The notes below the pieces were generated by a model. It saw nothing but the letters and a program-made list of their open reading frames with translations. It had not been told where the DNA came from and made no database searches. The position numbers and the translations under genes are program-made. Shown piece after piece: positions 1-6,341 of a stretch of DNA of 9,623 nucleotides. The stretch is from Desulfobacteraceae bacterium (GTDB lineage: Bacteria; Desulfobacterota; Desulfobacteria; Desulfobacterales; Desulfobacteraceae), in assembly GCA_024225895.1 (NCBI GenBank), contig JAAEMC010000084.1, positions 1-9,623 on the forward strand, in the 5' to 3' direction. The stretch's first letter is position 1. Every line of letters begins with the position of its first letter.

Positions 1-1108
1 GTTCAAAATTTCTCATAAAATATCCAAAGACAAACCTGAAATAGAGCACAAAAAAAGCAAGCAGAGTCATACTGCTGACAATAGGGTAGGCTGAGGACTT
101 GTCTATCCCCAGATTTGTAAAGATCCAAAATATGGGTTCTGCCAGGTACAGCAGCCAGATCAACGGATCTAAAAGAAGGTATGTACAGGCAATAAACCCT
201 GCAAAAAAACCCAGATAAAACAGCATATGGTTCTTTTGGACATGACCGATCTCATGCAGAATCACAGCCTCAATCTCTTCGGCTTTCAAAGAGGCCATCA
301 AAGCCGGGGTAACCAGGATATACCTAAAACGCCCCACAAGTCCCATGACGCCTGCCGTAATCATATTGCCGCCAAATAATTTCCATTTAAGAATATCTGC
401 ATAATCAAGTTTTGCTTTTTGGCAAACCGCTTCAATCCTATGGCGATGGTCACCCTTTTCCAATGGGGTGCACTTCCACAAGGCTTTAATCAATACCGGC
501 CCGAAAATAGCAATTACGACCAGGAACAATGCCACATATCCGATTTCACCTGCAGGAGAACTGATGATTGTTTTTAAGGATTTTATGGGCAATAAGTGAA
601 TAAAATCTGCAGATAAGGATAGAAAAAACCATGGGATCAATGCAGGTAGCGAAAAAGATACATTGGATAAAAGAAAATCTTTCTTGCTGACTGTATCGGT
701 AAAAACAGATTTTTGTAAATTATATGCTGCATTCCAGATCACCACCAGGTAAAAAAGAAAGAGTCCAAGGAAAAGAATGGCCTCAAAAGTAGGGATCTTA
801 TCAAAAATAAAAATACCTGAGAAAAGAAGATTCAACCTGAAAGTATAGAGATTCACCGCAAACAGCACCAATGCAAGAATTGAAAATCTTGTGGTATAAA
901 GACCTGCCAGGTGATCCACCTTTGCCAGGCTGAAATGCTTTCTTTTTTTCAACCTTGCAAAGATCAGATGGCACAGCATTATGAATACCAATGTCAGGAT
1001 CGAGCTTGCGAGAATCGCATGATCCGGAAGGCCTTCATTTTGATCAAAAAAATCAGAAGTGATGTAGATGACCAGGGCAATCAGAAAATAAAGAAAATTT
1101 GAAAACAT
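1..1108 (-). CDS. M48-family membrane zinc metalloprotease, C-terminus cut by window edge
   Basis: Integral-membrane metalloprotease of the M48 (Ste24/HtpX-like) type, expected to act on membrane or envelope proteins; its substrate cannot be told from sequence. I translated 369 complete codons from the ATG at 1108. The zinc motif HEIGH is at residues 285-289, preceded by the family-typical stretch GRFRYILVTPALM and EEIEAV. The last complete codon is Glu369 in FMRNFE, which fits the family's third zinc ligand (usually in an E-x-x-A-D context), so the catalytic core is nearly complete and only the C-terminal part is missing. The N-terminal half is very hydrophobic, with about six membrane segments between residues 3 and 210, and about three more after the HEIGH motif. 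The start codon directly follows the NUDIX stop (TAGATG), with only a weak AGG upstream, so translational coupling is likely. Family confidence is high; the specific function is unknown. Confidence 0.9.
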   Translation of the reverse strand, partial: MFSNFLYFLIALVIYITSDFFDQNEGLPDHAILASSILTLVFIMLCHLIFARLKKRKHFSLAKVDHLAGLYTTRFSILALVLFAVNLYTFRLNLLFSGIFIFDKIPTFEAILFLGLFLFYLVVIWNAAYNLQKSVFTDTVSKKDFLLSNVSFSLPALIPWFFLSLSADFIHLLPIKSLKTIISSPAGEIGYVALFLVVIAIFGPVLIKALWKCTPLEKGDHRHRIEAVCQKAKLDYADILKWKLFGGNMITAGVMGLVGRFRYILVTPALMASLKAEEIEAVILHEIGHVQKNHMLFYLGFFAGFIACTYLLLDPLIWLLYLAEPIFWIFTNLGIDKSSAYPIVSSMTLLAFFVLYFRFVFGYFMRNFE

Positions 1109-1687
1109 CTAAATTCTACCTAAAGCTGCAAATGTATTGAGAACAATCCAGGATTTCACATCAAATTTCTCATCATTTTTTTCAAGAATTTCCATGGCAT
1201 CCTCTTGTGAAACAAAAACCACTTCTATTTCTTCGGAATCCTCGTTGTATTCGTCGGAGGGAACGCCATCGCACTCCACAAAAAGCAGGCTGACAGATTC
1301 ATCCGTCAAACCGGAAGAAGAAAAGACGGCCGGACTTTTCTTTAGGATCTTTGTCATGGTCAAACCGGTTTCTTCAAAAAGCTCTCTTTTTCCCGCCTCT
1401 TCAACACTTTCGCCAGGGTCAACCAGACCCGCCGGGAACCCGTATTGATAACCGCCCAACACCACCCGGTATTCTTTTATGATGACCAATTTTTTTTGGG
1501 AGGTATGAAACGGTACAACAACCACCGCATCAGGGGAAGGCTGCGCCTGTGTTAAGGAGGCGATCGGTGCGTTGCTCCTTGATGCAAACGTCCAGTTTTT
1601 TACAAGATCCGACTTGCTTTTGTATGCTAAAGAAAACAGATTCAAATGCTGGCAATCGGTTATCTTCTCCACTTTCAATACTTTCAT
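1109..1687 (-). CDS. NUDIX hydrolase, ADP-ribose pyrophosphatase-like
   Basis: Cytoplasmic NUDIX hydrolase of 192 residues. It probably cleaves a nucleoside-diphosphate-linked substrate such as ADP-ribose; substrate choice is inferred from overall resemblance to the ADPRase/NUDT5 group and is not proven. A complete NUDIX box spans residues 87-109: G87-x5-E93-x7-R101-E102-L-x-E105-E106-x-G108-L109. It is preceded by the conserved Pro-Ala (residues 85-86) and followed by SSGLTDES (123-131), which resembles the SPG-x-x-DE segment common in ADP-ribose pyrophosphatases. Length is normal for the family. The ATG at 1687 has a GGAG-type ribosome site about 5-7 nt upstream on the minus strand. The stop abuts the start of the M48 protease gene, so the two form a transcriptional unit. 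The pairing gives no obvious pathway. Confidence 0.92.
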   Translation of the reverse strand: MKVLKVEKITDCQHLNLFSLAYKSKSDLVKNWTFASRSNAPIASLTQAQPSPDAVVVVPFHTSQKKLVIIKEYRVVLGGYQYGFPAGLVDPGESVEEAGKRELFEETGLTMTKILKKSPAVFSSSGLTDESVSLLFVECDGVPSDEYNEDSEEIEVVFVSQEDAMEILEKNDEKFDVKSWIVLNTFAALGRI

Positions 1688-1722
1688 GTTCTCTCCGCGT
1701 CATTCTTATTTGCAAAGACCAG

Positions 1723-1752
1723 ATGATACTATAAAGTTCTTTTCGATTACAA
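1723..1752 (-). promoter_or_regulatory. Candidate sigma-70 promoter for the NUDIX-M48 unit
   Basis: On the minus strand, a TTGTAA hexamer (1752-1747, 4/6 to consensus) is followed after 18 bp by TATCAT (1728-1723, 5/6 to consensus). The predicted transcript start would lie about 28-30 nt before the NUDIX ATG, leaving room for its ribosome site. It also sits just downstream of the candidate terminator of the preceding gene, a sensible order. It is a motif match only. Confidence 0.35.
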
Positions 1753-1761
1753 GATCATTGG

Positions 1762-1785
1762 AAAAATTGCTATATAGATAGCAAT
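1762..1785 (-). terminator. Candidate intrinsic terminator of the hemolysin III gene
   Basis: A perfect 8-bp inverted repeat (ATTGCTAT at 1766-1773, ATAGCAAT at 1778-1785) encloses a 4-nt loop. Read on the minus strand, the stem ends in T and is followed by four more Ts (1765-1762) before CC. It lies about 67 nt past the hemolysin III stop codon and before the NUDIX promoter candidate. The stem has only two G-C pairs, so strength is uncertain. Confidence 0.5.
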
Positions 1786-1852
1786 GACGCAAGTTTTGTT
1801 TGTTTATAGCTCAATATTAAGATTGTTTATGCCTTGTCAAAGCAATTGGAAT

Positions 1853-2515
1853 TTAACTAATGTACATGACGTGATTAAAGCAAAACCAAAAATGACAAGC
1901 ACTGCCTGAAAGTACGAAAAAATGCCATATCTCATGAAAACCAAGGTATTTGGGAAAGGGATTTGGTTTTTTTAATGCATAGACAATGGCGCCTGTACTG
2001 TAAAAAAGTCCGCCCAGGGCCAACCAGAAAAAACTTTTCCATTCCAGAGCCATGATTAACGGATATATAGCAACCAGACACATCCATCCCATGACAAGAT
2101 AAATAGAGGTAGATACCCACCGGGGCACTTTCATGAAAAATATTTTAATAATAATGCCCACAATGGCTATACCCCAGATCGTACCGAAAAGACTCCACCC
2201 CCATGGACCCCTTAATGGGACCAGACAGACCGGAGTATAGGAACCTGCGATGAGCATAAAAATCATGATATGGTCCAGCCGCCGGAATACCAGAAGGCCT
2301 TTTGCTGAGATTTTTAACCCATGGTAGAGGCTGCTTGCAGTATACATGAGTATCAGTGTAGATCCAAAAATAGCGAAAGAGACGATGTGCCAGGCATCTG
2401 CCCGGATGGCTGCAAAAACGACCATCAGGGTCAAAGCAACGATGGATCCAAGAGCTCCTGTAAGATGGGAGATGGTATTGACCGGCTCCCTGAAAACTTT
2501 TGCACATGCACACAT
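1853..2515 (-). CDS. Hemolysin III / PAQR-family seven-helix membrane protein
   Basis: Integral inner-membrane protein of the hemolysin III (YqfA-like, PAQR/CREST superfamily) group, 220 residues, the usual bacterial length. About seven hydrophobic segments are visible (around residues 21-38, 43-62, 82-101, 108-127, 136-155, 161-180 and 197-215). Family hallmarks are present: E10-x2-N13-x3-H17 near the N-terminus, SSLYH (61-65 region) after the second helix, D81-H82, and the C-terminal H194-x3-H198 with H208. The Ser/Asp/His set matches the metal site proposed for the superfamily. Despite the name, haemolysis is not an established role for most members; the cellular function is poorly defined. 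The ribosome site is weak (AGAG a few nt before ATG). It appears to be a single-gene unit, divergent from the aap operon and followed by a stem-loop terminator. Confidence 0.93.
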   Translation of the reverse strand: MCACAKVFREPVNTISHLTGALGSIVALTLMVVFAAIRADAWHIVSFAIFGSTLILMYTASSLYHGLKISAKGLLVFRRLDHIMIFMLIAGSYTPVCLVPLRGPWGWSLFGTIWGIAIVGIIIKIFFMKVPRWVSTSIYLVMGWMCLVAIYPLIMALEWKSFFWLALGGLFYSTGAIVYALKKPNPFPKYLGFHEIWHFFVLSGSACHFWFCFNHVMYIS

Positions 2516-2522
2516 GGTCTCT

Positions 2523-2550
2523 ATAATAAATGAGATTTATTTTTATGCAA
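2523..2550 (-). promoter_or_regulatory. Weak candidate promoter for the hemolysin III gene
   Basis: On the minus strand, TTGCAT (2550-2545, 3/6) is followed after 16 bp by TATTAT (2528-2523, 5/6). The -10 ends only 7 nt before the ATG at 2515, so transcripts would be nearly leaderless, which would fit the poor ribosome site. An AT-rich background makes chance matches likely. Confidence 0.22.
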
Positions 2551-2617
2551 CTTTGTTTATTCAATTTTACACATTTTTTTATATAATTATGGAGATTGTC
2601 AAAATACTTTTCTGAAT

Positions 2618-2655
2618 AACCAAATGGCGTATGGCAATCGCCATAGAAACCAAAT
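2618..2655. repeat. Hairpin flanked by 8-bp direct repeats
   Basis: AACCAAAT occurs at 2618-2625 and again at 2648-2655, exactly 30 bp apart (about three helical turns). Overlapping and between the copies is an inverted repeat, ATGGCG (2624-2629) and CGCCAT (2639-2644). An alternative ATGGC (2631-2635) can pair with GCCAT (2640-2644). It could be a regulator site for either divergent gene; no known consensus is recognised. Confidence 0.45.
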
Positions 2656-2701
2656 AGCTTATAAATTCGAAGACTTAAGCTAAAAGATATGAGGTGTCTC
2701 A

Positions 2702-2719
2702 ATTCTGTTTGAACAGAAT
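2702..2719. promoter_or_regulatory. Perfect 18-bp palindrome, operator-like
   Basis: ATTCTGTT (2702-2709) and AACAGAAT (2712-2719) are exact reverse complements around a 2-bp centre. The size and symmetry fit a site for a dimeric repressor or activator. It lies 184 bp upstream of the aapJ ATG and 187 bp upstream of the hemolysin III ATG, so it could serve either. It contains CTGT-N4-ACAG, but the E. coli LexA box needs an 8-bp spacer, so it is not that site. The regulator is unknown. Confidence 0.5.
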
Positions 2720-2791
2720 ATATTTATGACATTTGGTATAGCTTTAAAAAACAAATACTTTCACCAATAAACTTCTTGAAAAAAATAGCGG

Positions 2792-2819
2792 TTGTGCTAA
2801 TAGTTGCAAAGGTTCTAAT
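2792..2819 (+). promoter_or_regulatory. Weak candidate promoter for the aap operon
   Basis: TTGTGC (2792-2797, 3/6 to the -35 consensus) is followed after 16 bp by TCTAAT (2814-2819, 5/6 to TATAAT). It would give a leader of roughly 75-80 nt before aapJ that contains the 2843-2863 hairpin. It is the best sigma-70-like pair I found here, but a weak one; I saw no sigma-54 (GG-N10-GC) element. Confidence 0.25.
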
Positions 2820-2842
2820 TCATCAAGTAATACAAACGTGTG

Positions 2843-2863
2843 GGTAATTCTAATGGAATTATC
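2843..2863 (+). other. Stem-loop in the probable aapJ 5' leader
   Basis: GGTAATTC (2843-2850) can pair with GAATTATC (2856-2863) through 8 bp including one G-T pair, with a 5-nt loop. No T-run follows, so it is not a terminator. It ends about 25 nt before the ribosome site and could affect mRNA stability or initiation, or be incidental in AT-rich DNA. Confidence 0.3.
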
Positions 2864-2888
2864 TTAAAATTAATTAATCTTAATAGAT

Positions 2889-2895
2889 GGAGGGG
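2889..2895 (+). promoter_or_regulatory. Strong ribosome binding site fixing the aapJ start
   Basis: GGAGGGG ends 7 nt before the ATG at 2903. It rules out the upstream in-frame start at 2840, which would add 21 polar residues ahead of a clear signal peptide. Confidence 0.85.
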
Positions 2896-2902
2896 AGTAT
2901 CT

Positions 2903-3916
2903 ATGAAGTTATTAAAAGTGATAGCTGTTTGTGTAACCGTTCTTGCAATGTCTACATTTGCCATGGCAGGGACTCTCGAGGATGTTAAAGCTAAGGGATT
3001 TATCCAGGTGGGTGTCAATGGCAGTCTTTTTGGTTTTGGAAAAGCCGATGACAAAGGTGTTTGGAAAGGCCTGGATGTCGAGTGTGCCAGAGCGCTTTCA
3101 GTTGCGGTATTCGGCAGTCCTGACAAATTAAAATTCACTCCTCTGACAGCCAAAACAAGATTTACTGCATTACAGTCAGGGGAAATTGATGTTCTATTCA
3201 GAAACTGTACTCAGACCTTAAGCCGGGATACGGCGCTCGGTCTTGATTTCGTACAGGTAAATTACTATGACGGCCAGGGATTTTTGATACCCAAAAAACT
3301 GGGGGTAAAAAGTGCTAAAGAACTTGATGGCGCAACTGTTTGTGTTCTTCCCGGTACCACCACCGAATTGAACGTTGCCGATTATTTCAGGGCAAACGGC
3401 ATGAAAATGAATCCTGTTGTTATTGAAAACACTGCGGAACTTGCCAAAGCGTTTTTTGCAGGCAGATGCGATTGCTTAACATCAGATGCATCCCAGCTTG
3501 CAGGAACCAGGGCAGTGGCTCCAAATCCTGCAGATTACATGATTCTTCCTGAGATCATTTCCAAGGAACCATTGGCTCCGGCAGTAAGACACGGGGACAA
3601 CAAATGGAAAGATATTGTTAACTATTCCGTGCTTGCCTTAATTAATGCGGAAGAATTGGGCATTAATTCTCAAAATGTCGACAAAATGCTCAAAAGCAAC
3701 AATCCAAAAATCAAAAGATTCTTAGGTGTTACGCAAGGTAACGGCAAAGCGCTTGGGGTTGATGAAAAATTTGCTTACAATATCATCAAAATGGTAGGAA
3801 ATTACGGCGAAATTTTTGAAAGAAACGTTGGCGTGAACACCCAGCTTGGTATTGAAAGAGGGCTGAATGCACTCTGGACAAATGGTGGTTTACTGTACTC
3901 TCCCCCATTTAAATAA
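2903..3916 (+). CDS. aapJ: Periplasmic amino-acid-binding protein of an Aap/Bzt-type ABC importer
   Basis: Periplasmic solute-binding protein that captures polar L-amino acids and delivers them to the permeases encoded just downstream. It has 337 residues from the ATG at 2903, typical for AapJ/BztA. Residues 1-22 form a Sec signal peptide (Lys2/Lys5, hydrophobic core, Ala20-Met-Ala22 cleavage site). Cys10 lies in the core but lacks a lipobox, so it is not a lipoprotein. The mature part begins TLEDVKAKG and shows the family-3 binding-protein pattern: VGVNGSLFGF, then GVWKGLDVECARAL, then FTALQSGEIDVLFRN. It ends with the AapJ-typical RGLNALWTNGGLLYSPPFK. It is first in the order aapJ-Q-M-P, followed by a terminator that likely raises its level over the permeases. 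The exact substrate range (broad, or only Glu/Gln/Asp/Asn) cannot be read from sequence. Confidence 0.95.
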   Translation: MKLLKVIAVCVTVLAMSTFAMAGTLEDVKAKGFIQVGVNGSLFGFGKADDKGVWKGLDVECARALSVAVFGSPDKLKFTPLTAKTRFTALQSGEIDVLFRNCTQTLSRDTALGLDFVQVNYYDGQGFLIPKKLGVKSAKELDGATVCVLPGTTTELNVADYFRANGMKMNPVVIENTAELAKAFFAGRCDCLTSDASQLAGTRAVAPNPADYMILPEIISKEPLAPAVRHGDNKWKDIVNYSVLALINAEELGINSQNVDKMLKSNNPKIKRFLGVTQGNGKALGVDEKFAYNIIKMVGNYGEIFERNVGVNTQLGIERGLNALWTNGGLLYSPPFK

Positions 3917-3933
3917 TCTAATAATTTACATTT

Positions 3934-3971
3934 TGGTATGGTGCAATGCAAATTGCGCCATACTATTTTTT
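3934..3971 (+). terminator. Intercistronic intrinsic terminator between aapJ and aapQ
   Basis: A 14-bp stem pairs 3934-3947 with 3952-3965, with two G-T pairs (3942:3957 and 3935:3964). It is closed by a GCAA (GNRA) tetraloop at 3948-3951 and followed by six Ts at 3966-3971. It starts 18 nt after the aapJ stop. Partial termination here, or 3'-end protection of the upstream mRNA, is a common way for binding-protein genes to outproduce the permease genes. The ATG at 3946 sits in this stem and is therefore an unlikely start for aapQ. Confidence 0.85.
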
Positions 3972-3990
3972 GAGAGTATTTATAATTACA

Positions 3991-5175
3991 ATGAATAACG
4001 TTACAAATAATAATACCTCTGAAAAGATATCATTCTGGTATGACCCTGATAAGCGGTCCATCGCTTATCAGATCGGAGCCGCCCTTTTATTTGCATTTGT
4101 CGCATGGTACCTGGTTTCCAATACAATGAGAAACCTGGAAACCCAATCCATTGCCACTGGATTTGGATTTCTAAATAATGAAGCCGCTTTTGAAATCGGA
4201 GAATCCTTAATCAGCTATTCCGCAGCAGACAGGTATATGAAAGCCCTTGTTGTAGGTTTTTTAAATACACTGCTGGTCTCTTTTATCGGTGTCGTTCTCA
4301 CGGTGATTCTCGGTACATTTATCGGAATCGCCAGGTTATCAAAGAACTGGCTGGTGAATAAATGTGCCTCTTTTTATATTGAGCTGTTCCAGGATATACC
4401 GGTCCTGCTGCAACTTTTTTTCTGGTATGCCTTCTTCTATGAAATGCTGCCCTCGCCAAAACAGGCGTTAAGCCCGTTCAATGGATTATTTTTGTGCAAC
4501 AGAGGATTAATATTCGGCATCCCTGAATCGCATCCTGCATATAAATACATGGCAATTGCCGTAATTATTGCGGTGGTTCTCATTGTTTTTCTGCAAAAAT
4601 GGGCAAAAAAAAGACAAAACTTAACCGGAAAAGCATTCCCTGTCTTACCGGTCTCCATTGCTTTGTTGTTGGCCTTTCCGCTTTTTTGCTGGTTAATTGG
4701 CGGCGCACCGACCGGGATGAATATTCCGGAATTAAAAGGCTTTAATTTTAAAGGCGGAATTACTATCAGTCCCGAGTTTGCCGCGCTTCTTCTCGGACTT
4801 GTTTTATATACGGCAGCCTTTGTTGCCGAAGTTGTCAGGGCAGGAATCCAGGCGGTCAGTAAGGGTCAGACAGAGGCGGCCATGGCCATTGGCTTAAAAC
4901 CCGGGCAGGTCTTAAATCTGATTATATTGCCCCAGGCACTGCGGGTGATTATTCCGCCATTAACAAGTCAGATGCTCAATCTAACCAAAAACAGCTCCCT
5001 TGCTGTTGCCATCGGGTATCCGGACTTTGTTTCCGTTGCCGGGACAGCCATTAATCAGACAGGACAGGCTATTGAGGGCGTTATGCTTATCATGATCGTC
5101 TATCTGATATTCAGTTTATCAACTTCTGCCTTTATGAATTGGTATAATAAGAAAATGGCCCTGGTTGAAAGGTGA
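3991..5175 (+). CDS. aapQ: Amino-acid ABC importer permease, AapQ type
   Basis: Inner-membrane permease that pairs with the downstream AapM to form the channel of the amino-acid importer. From the ATG at 3991 it is 394 residues, matching the roughly 400-residue AapQ/BztB proteins. The farther ATG at 3946 lies inside the terminator hairpin and would add 15 residues. The Shine-Dalgarno is imperfect (GAGAG at 3972-3976, 14 nt upstream). The N-terminal region has a hydrophobic helix (about residues 26-45) and a periplasmic segment with the family-typical GFGFL. A second part with ALVVGFLNTLLVSFIG starts the transport domain, followed by YIELFQDIPVLLQLFFW. The EAA loop that contacts the ATPase has E295-A-A and continues MAIGLKPGQ, then ILPQALRVIIPPL. 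It ends with the basic MNWYNKK motif. Confidence 0.95.
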   Translation: MNNVTNNNTSEKISFWYDPDKRSIAYQIGAALLFAFVAWYLVSNTMRNLETQSIATGFGFLNNEAAFEIGESLISYSAADRYMKALVVGFLNTLLVSFIGVVLTVILGTFIGIARLSKNWLVNKCASFYIELFQDIPVLLQLFFWYAFFYEMLPSPKQALSPFNGLFLCNRGLIFGIPESHPAYKYMAIAVIIAVVLIVFLQKWAKKRQNLTGKAFPVLPVSIALLLAFPLFCWLIGGAPTGMNIPELKGFNFKGGITISPEFAALLLGLVLYTAAFVAEVVRAGIQAVSKGQTEAAMAIGLKPGQVLNLIILPQALRVIIPPLTSQMLNLTKNSSLAVAIGYPDFVSVAGTAINQTGQAIEGVMLIMIVYLIFSLSTSAFMNWYNKKMALVER

Positions 5176-5180
5176 CAAGT

Positions 5181-5217
5181 ACAAAATAAGATTTTGGACA
5201 AAATAGGATTTTTTGGA
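5181..5217 (+). repeat. Imperfect tandem duplication over the aapM ribosome site
   Basis: The aapQ-aapM gap consists almost entirely of two near-copies of one unit: ACAAAATAAGATTTTGGA at 5181-5198, then ACAAAATAGGATTTTTTGGA at 5198-5217. The copies differ by one A-to-G change and two extra Ts. The change turns AAGA into AGGA, which is the ribosome site used by aapM, and the T/GGA end supplies the possible TTG start at 5213. Confidence 0.7.
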
Positions 5218-5218
5218 A

Positions 5219-6304
5219 GTGAACACAACGATTCAACACAAAAAAACGATTAAACCGCCCATTGCAAGTGCCGGTGTCATGGGATGGATAAAGGATAATT
5301 TATTTTCCAGCCCGTTTAATACCGTTTTAACGATAATCATTGTCAGTATCCTGTGGTTTTCGGTTATTCCTTTTTTACAATGGGCCTTTATTGACAGCTG
5401 CTGGCTCCCGGATGCCAACTGCAAGGAGATAAACGGTGCCTGCTGGTCAATCATCACGGCTAATTATAAAGCGATTTTATTTGGCTATTACCCCCAGCAT
5501 ATCTTATGGCGGCCCATCAGTGCCATTTGCTTGTTGATAGCATTGCTTTTCATCAGCCGGAATAGAAATTACTGGACCAAATATCTCTTTTATACCTGGC
5601 TGATTTCGCTGGTTATCATGGGTATACTGCTGCGGGGAGGATTTTTCGGACTCGAATATGTTGAAATTGAAAACTGGGGCGGCATTATATTGACGCTGCT
5701 TTTGTCTATTTTCGGTTTGACCTCCGCCTATCCCATTGGTGTGGTACTGGCCCTTGGAAGGCAGTCAAAGCTACCGGTAATCAAGACATTTTGTATCTTT
5801 TATATCGAATTAATTCGAGGGGTACCTCTAATCAGCCTGTTGTTCATGTCTTCTGTAGTCTTTCCCTTGTTTCTGCCGGAAGGCGTCTCAATAAGCGGCA
5901 TCTTAAGGGCGCAGGTTGCCATTATCATCTTTACGGCAGCATATATTGCAGAGGTTGTCAGAGGCGGTTTGCAGGGTATGAACAAAGGCCAGTTCGAAGC
6001 GGCGGATTCCATTGGATTAAATTATTACCAGACAATGAGGCTTATTATCCTGCCCCAGGCGTTAAAAATTGTTATCCCGCCATCTGTCAGTGTTCTTATC
6101 TCTGCATTTAAAGACACATCCCTTGTAGTCATCATCGGGCTGTATGATTTGTTAAAAACCACCCAGGCAACATTGTCAGAGCCAAAATGGATGGGATTTT
6201 CAGCAGAAGCGTATATATTTATAGCAATCATCTATTTTATCTGCTGCTTTTTTATGTCTACATATAGCAGAAAACTGGAAAAAGAACTGGATACCAATTT
6301 ATAA
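5219..6304 (+). CDS. aapM: Amino-acid ABC importer permease, AapM type
   Basis: Second inner-membrane permease of the Aap/Bzt-type importer. I place the start at GTG 5219, 10 nt after AGGA (5205-5208), giving 361 residues. A TTG two codons upstream (5213) is in frame but only 4 nt from that site, so the start is uncertain by two residues. AapM/BztC hallmarks are the long N-terminal helix (about residues 34-58), the cysteine-containing loop ending in GACWSII, then LFGYYPQHILWRP, and the region LILGL-like LLLSIFGLTSAYPIGVV opening the transport domain. The helix with YIELIRGVPLISLLFM follows. The ATPase-contacting loop has E260-A-A followed by DSIGLNYYQ and ILPQALKIVIPP. About eight membrane segments are visible. 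It lies 43 bp after aapQ, clearly in the same operon. Confidence 0.94.
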   Translation: MNTTIQHKKTIKPPIASAGVMGWIKDNLFSSPFNTVLTIIIVSILWFSVIPFLQWAFIDSCWLPDANCKEINGACWSIITANYKAILFGYYPQHILWRPISAICLLIALLFISRNRNYWTKYLFYTWLISLVIMGILLRGGFFGLEYVEIENWGGIILTLLLSIFGLTSAYPIGVVLALGRQSKLPVIKTFCIFYIELIRGVPLISLLFMSSVVFPLFLPEGVSISGILRAQVAIIIFTAAYIAEVVRGGLQGMNKGQFEAADSIGLNYYQTMRLIILPQALKIVIPPSVSVLISAFKDTSLVVIIGLYDLLKTTQATLSEPKWMGFSAEAYIFIAIIYFICCFFMSTYSRKLEKELDTNL

Positions 6305-6341
6305 TCATTATTAGCAACTTTATTTTATAAAGCGATTATTT

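Larger units (their letters stand above)
2516..2902. other. Divergent intergenic region between hemolysin III gene and aapJ
   Basis: This 387-bp AT-rich stretch separates the minus-strand and plus-strand blocks and must hold the promoters for both sides. I see no credible gene in it: open frames are short and lack ribosome sites, except for the good site serving aapJ at its right end. Its notable contents, listed separately, are weak promoter-like hexamers in both directions, a hairpin flanked by 8-bp direct repeats, a perfect 18-bp palindrome and a hairpin in the probable aapJ leader. Confidence 0.85.

Noticed and set aside
911..1102. Plus-strand ORF of 63 codons
   Set aside because: It lies wholly within the antisense strand of the M48 protease gene, whose frame is open for 369 codons and carries HEIGH.
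2578..2602. Exact TTGACA on the minus strand (2602-2597) with TATAAA (2583-2578)
   Set aside because: The spacer is only 13 bp, too short for a sigma-70 promoter.
2145..2702. 185-codon minus-strand ORF overlapping the hemolysin III gene
   Set aside because: It is in a different frame from the recognisable hemolysin III protein and its residue pattern shows no family or membrane signature; a shadow frame.
2690..2713. ATG-initiated 7-codon frame ending near 2713
   Set aside because: No ribosome site and too short to support.
2840..2902. Upstream extension of aapJ from the start at 2840
   Set aside because: It would put 21 polar residues ahead of a clear signal peptide, and the strong GGAGGGG site points to 2903.
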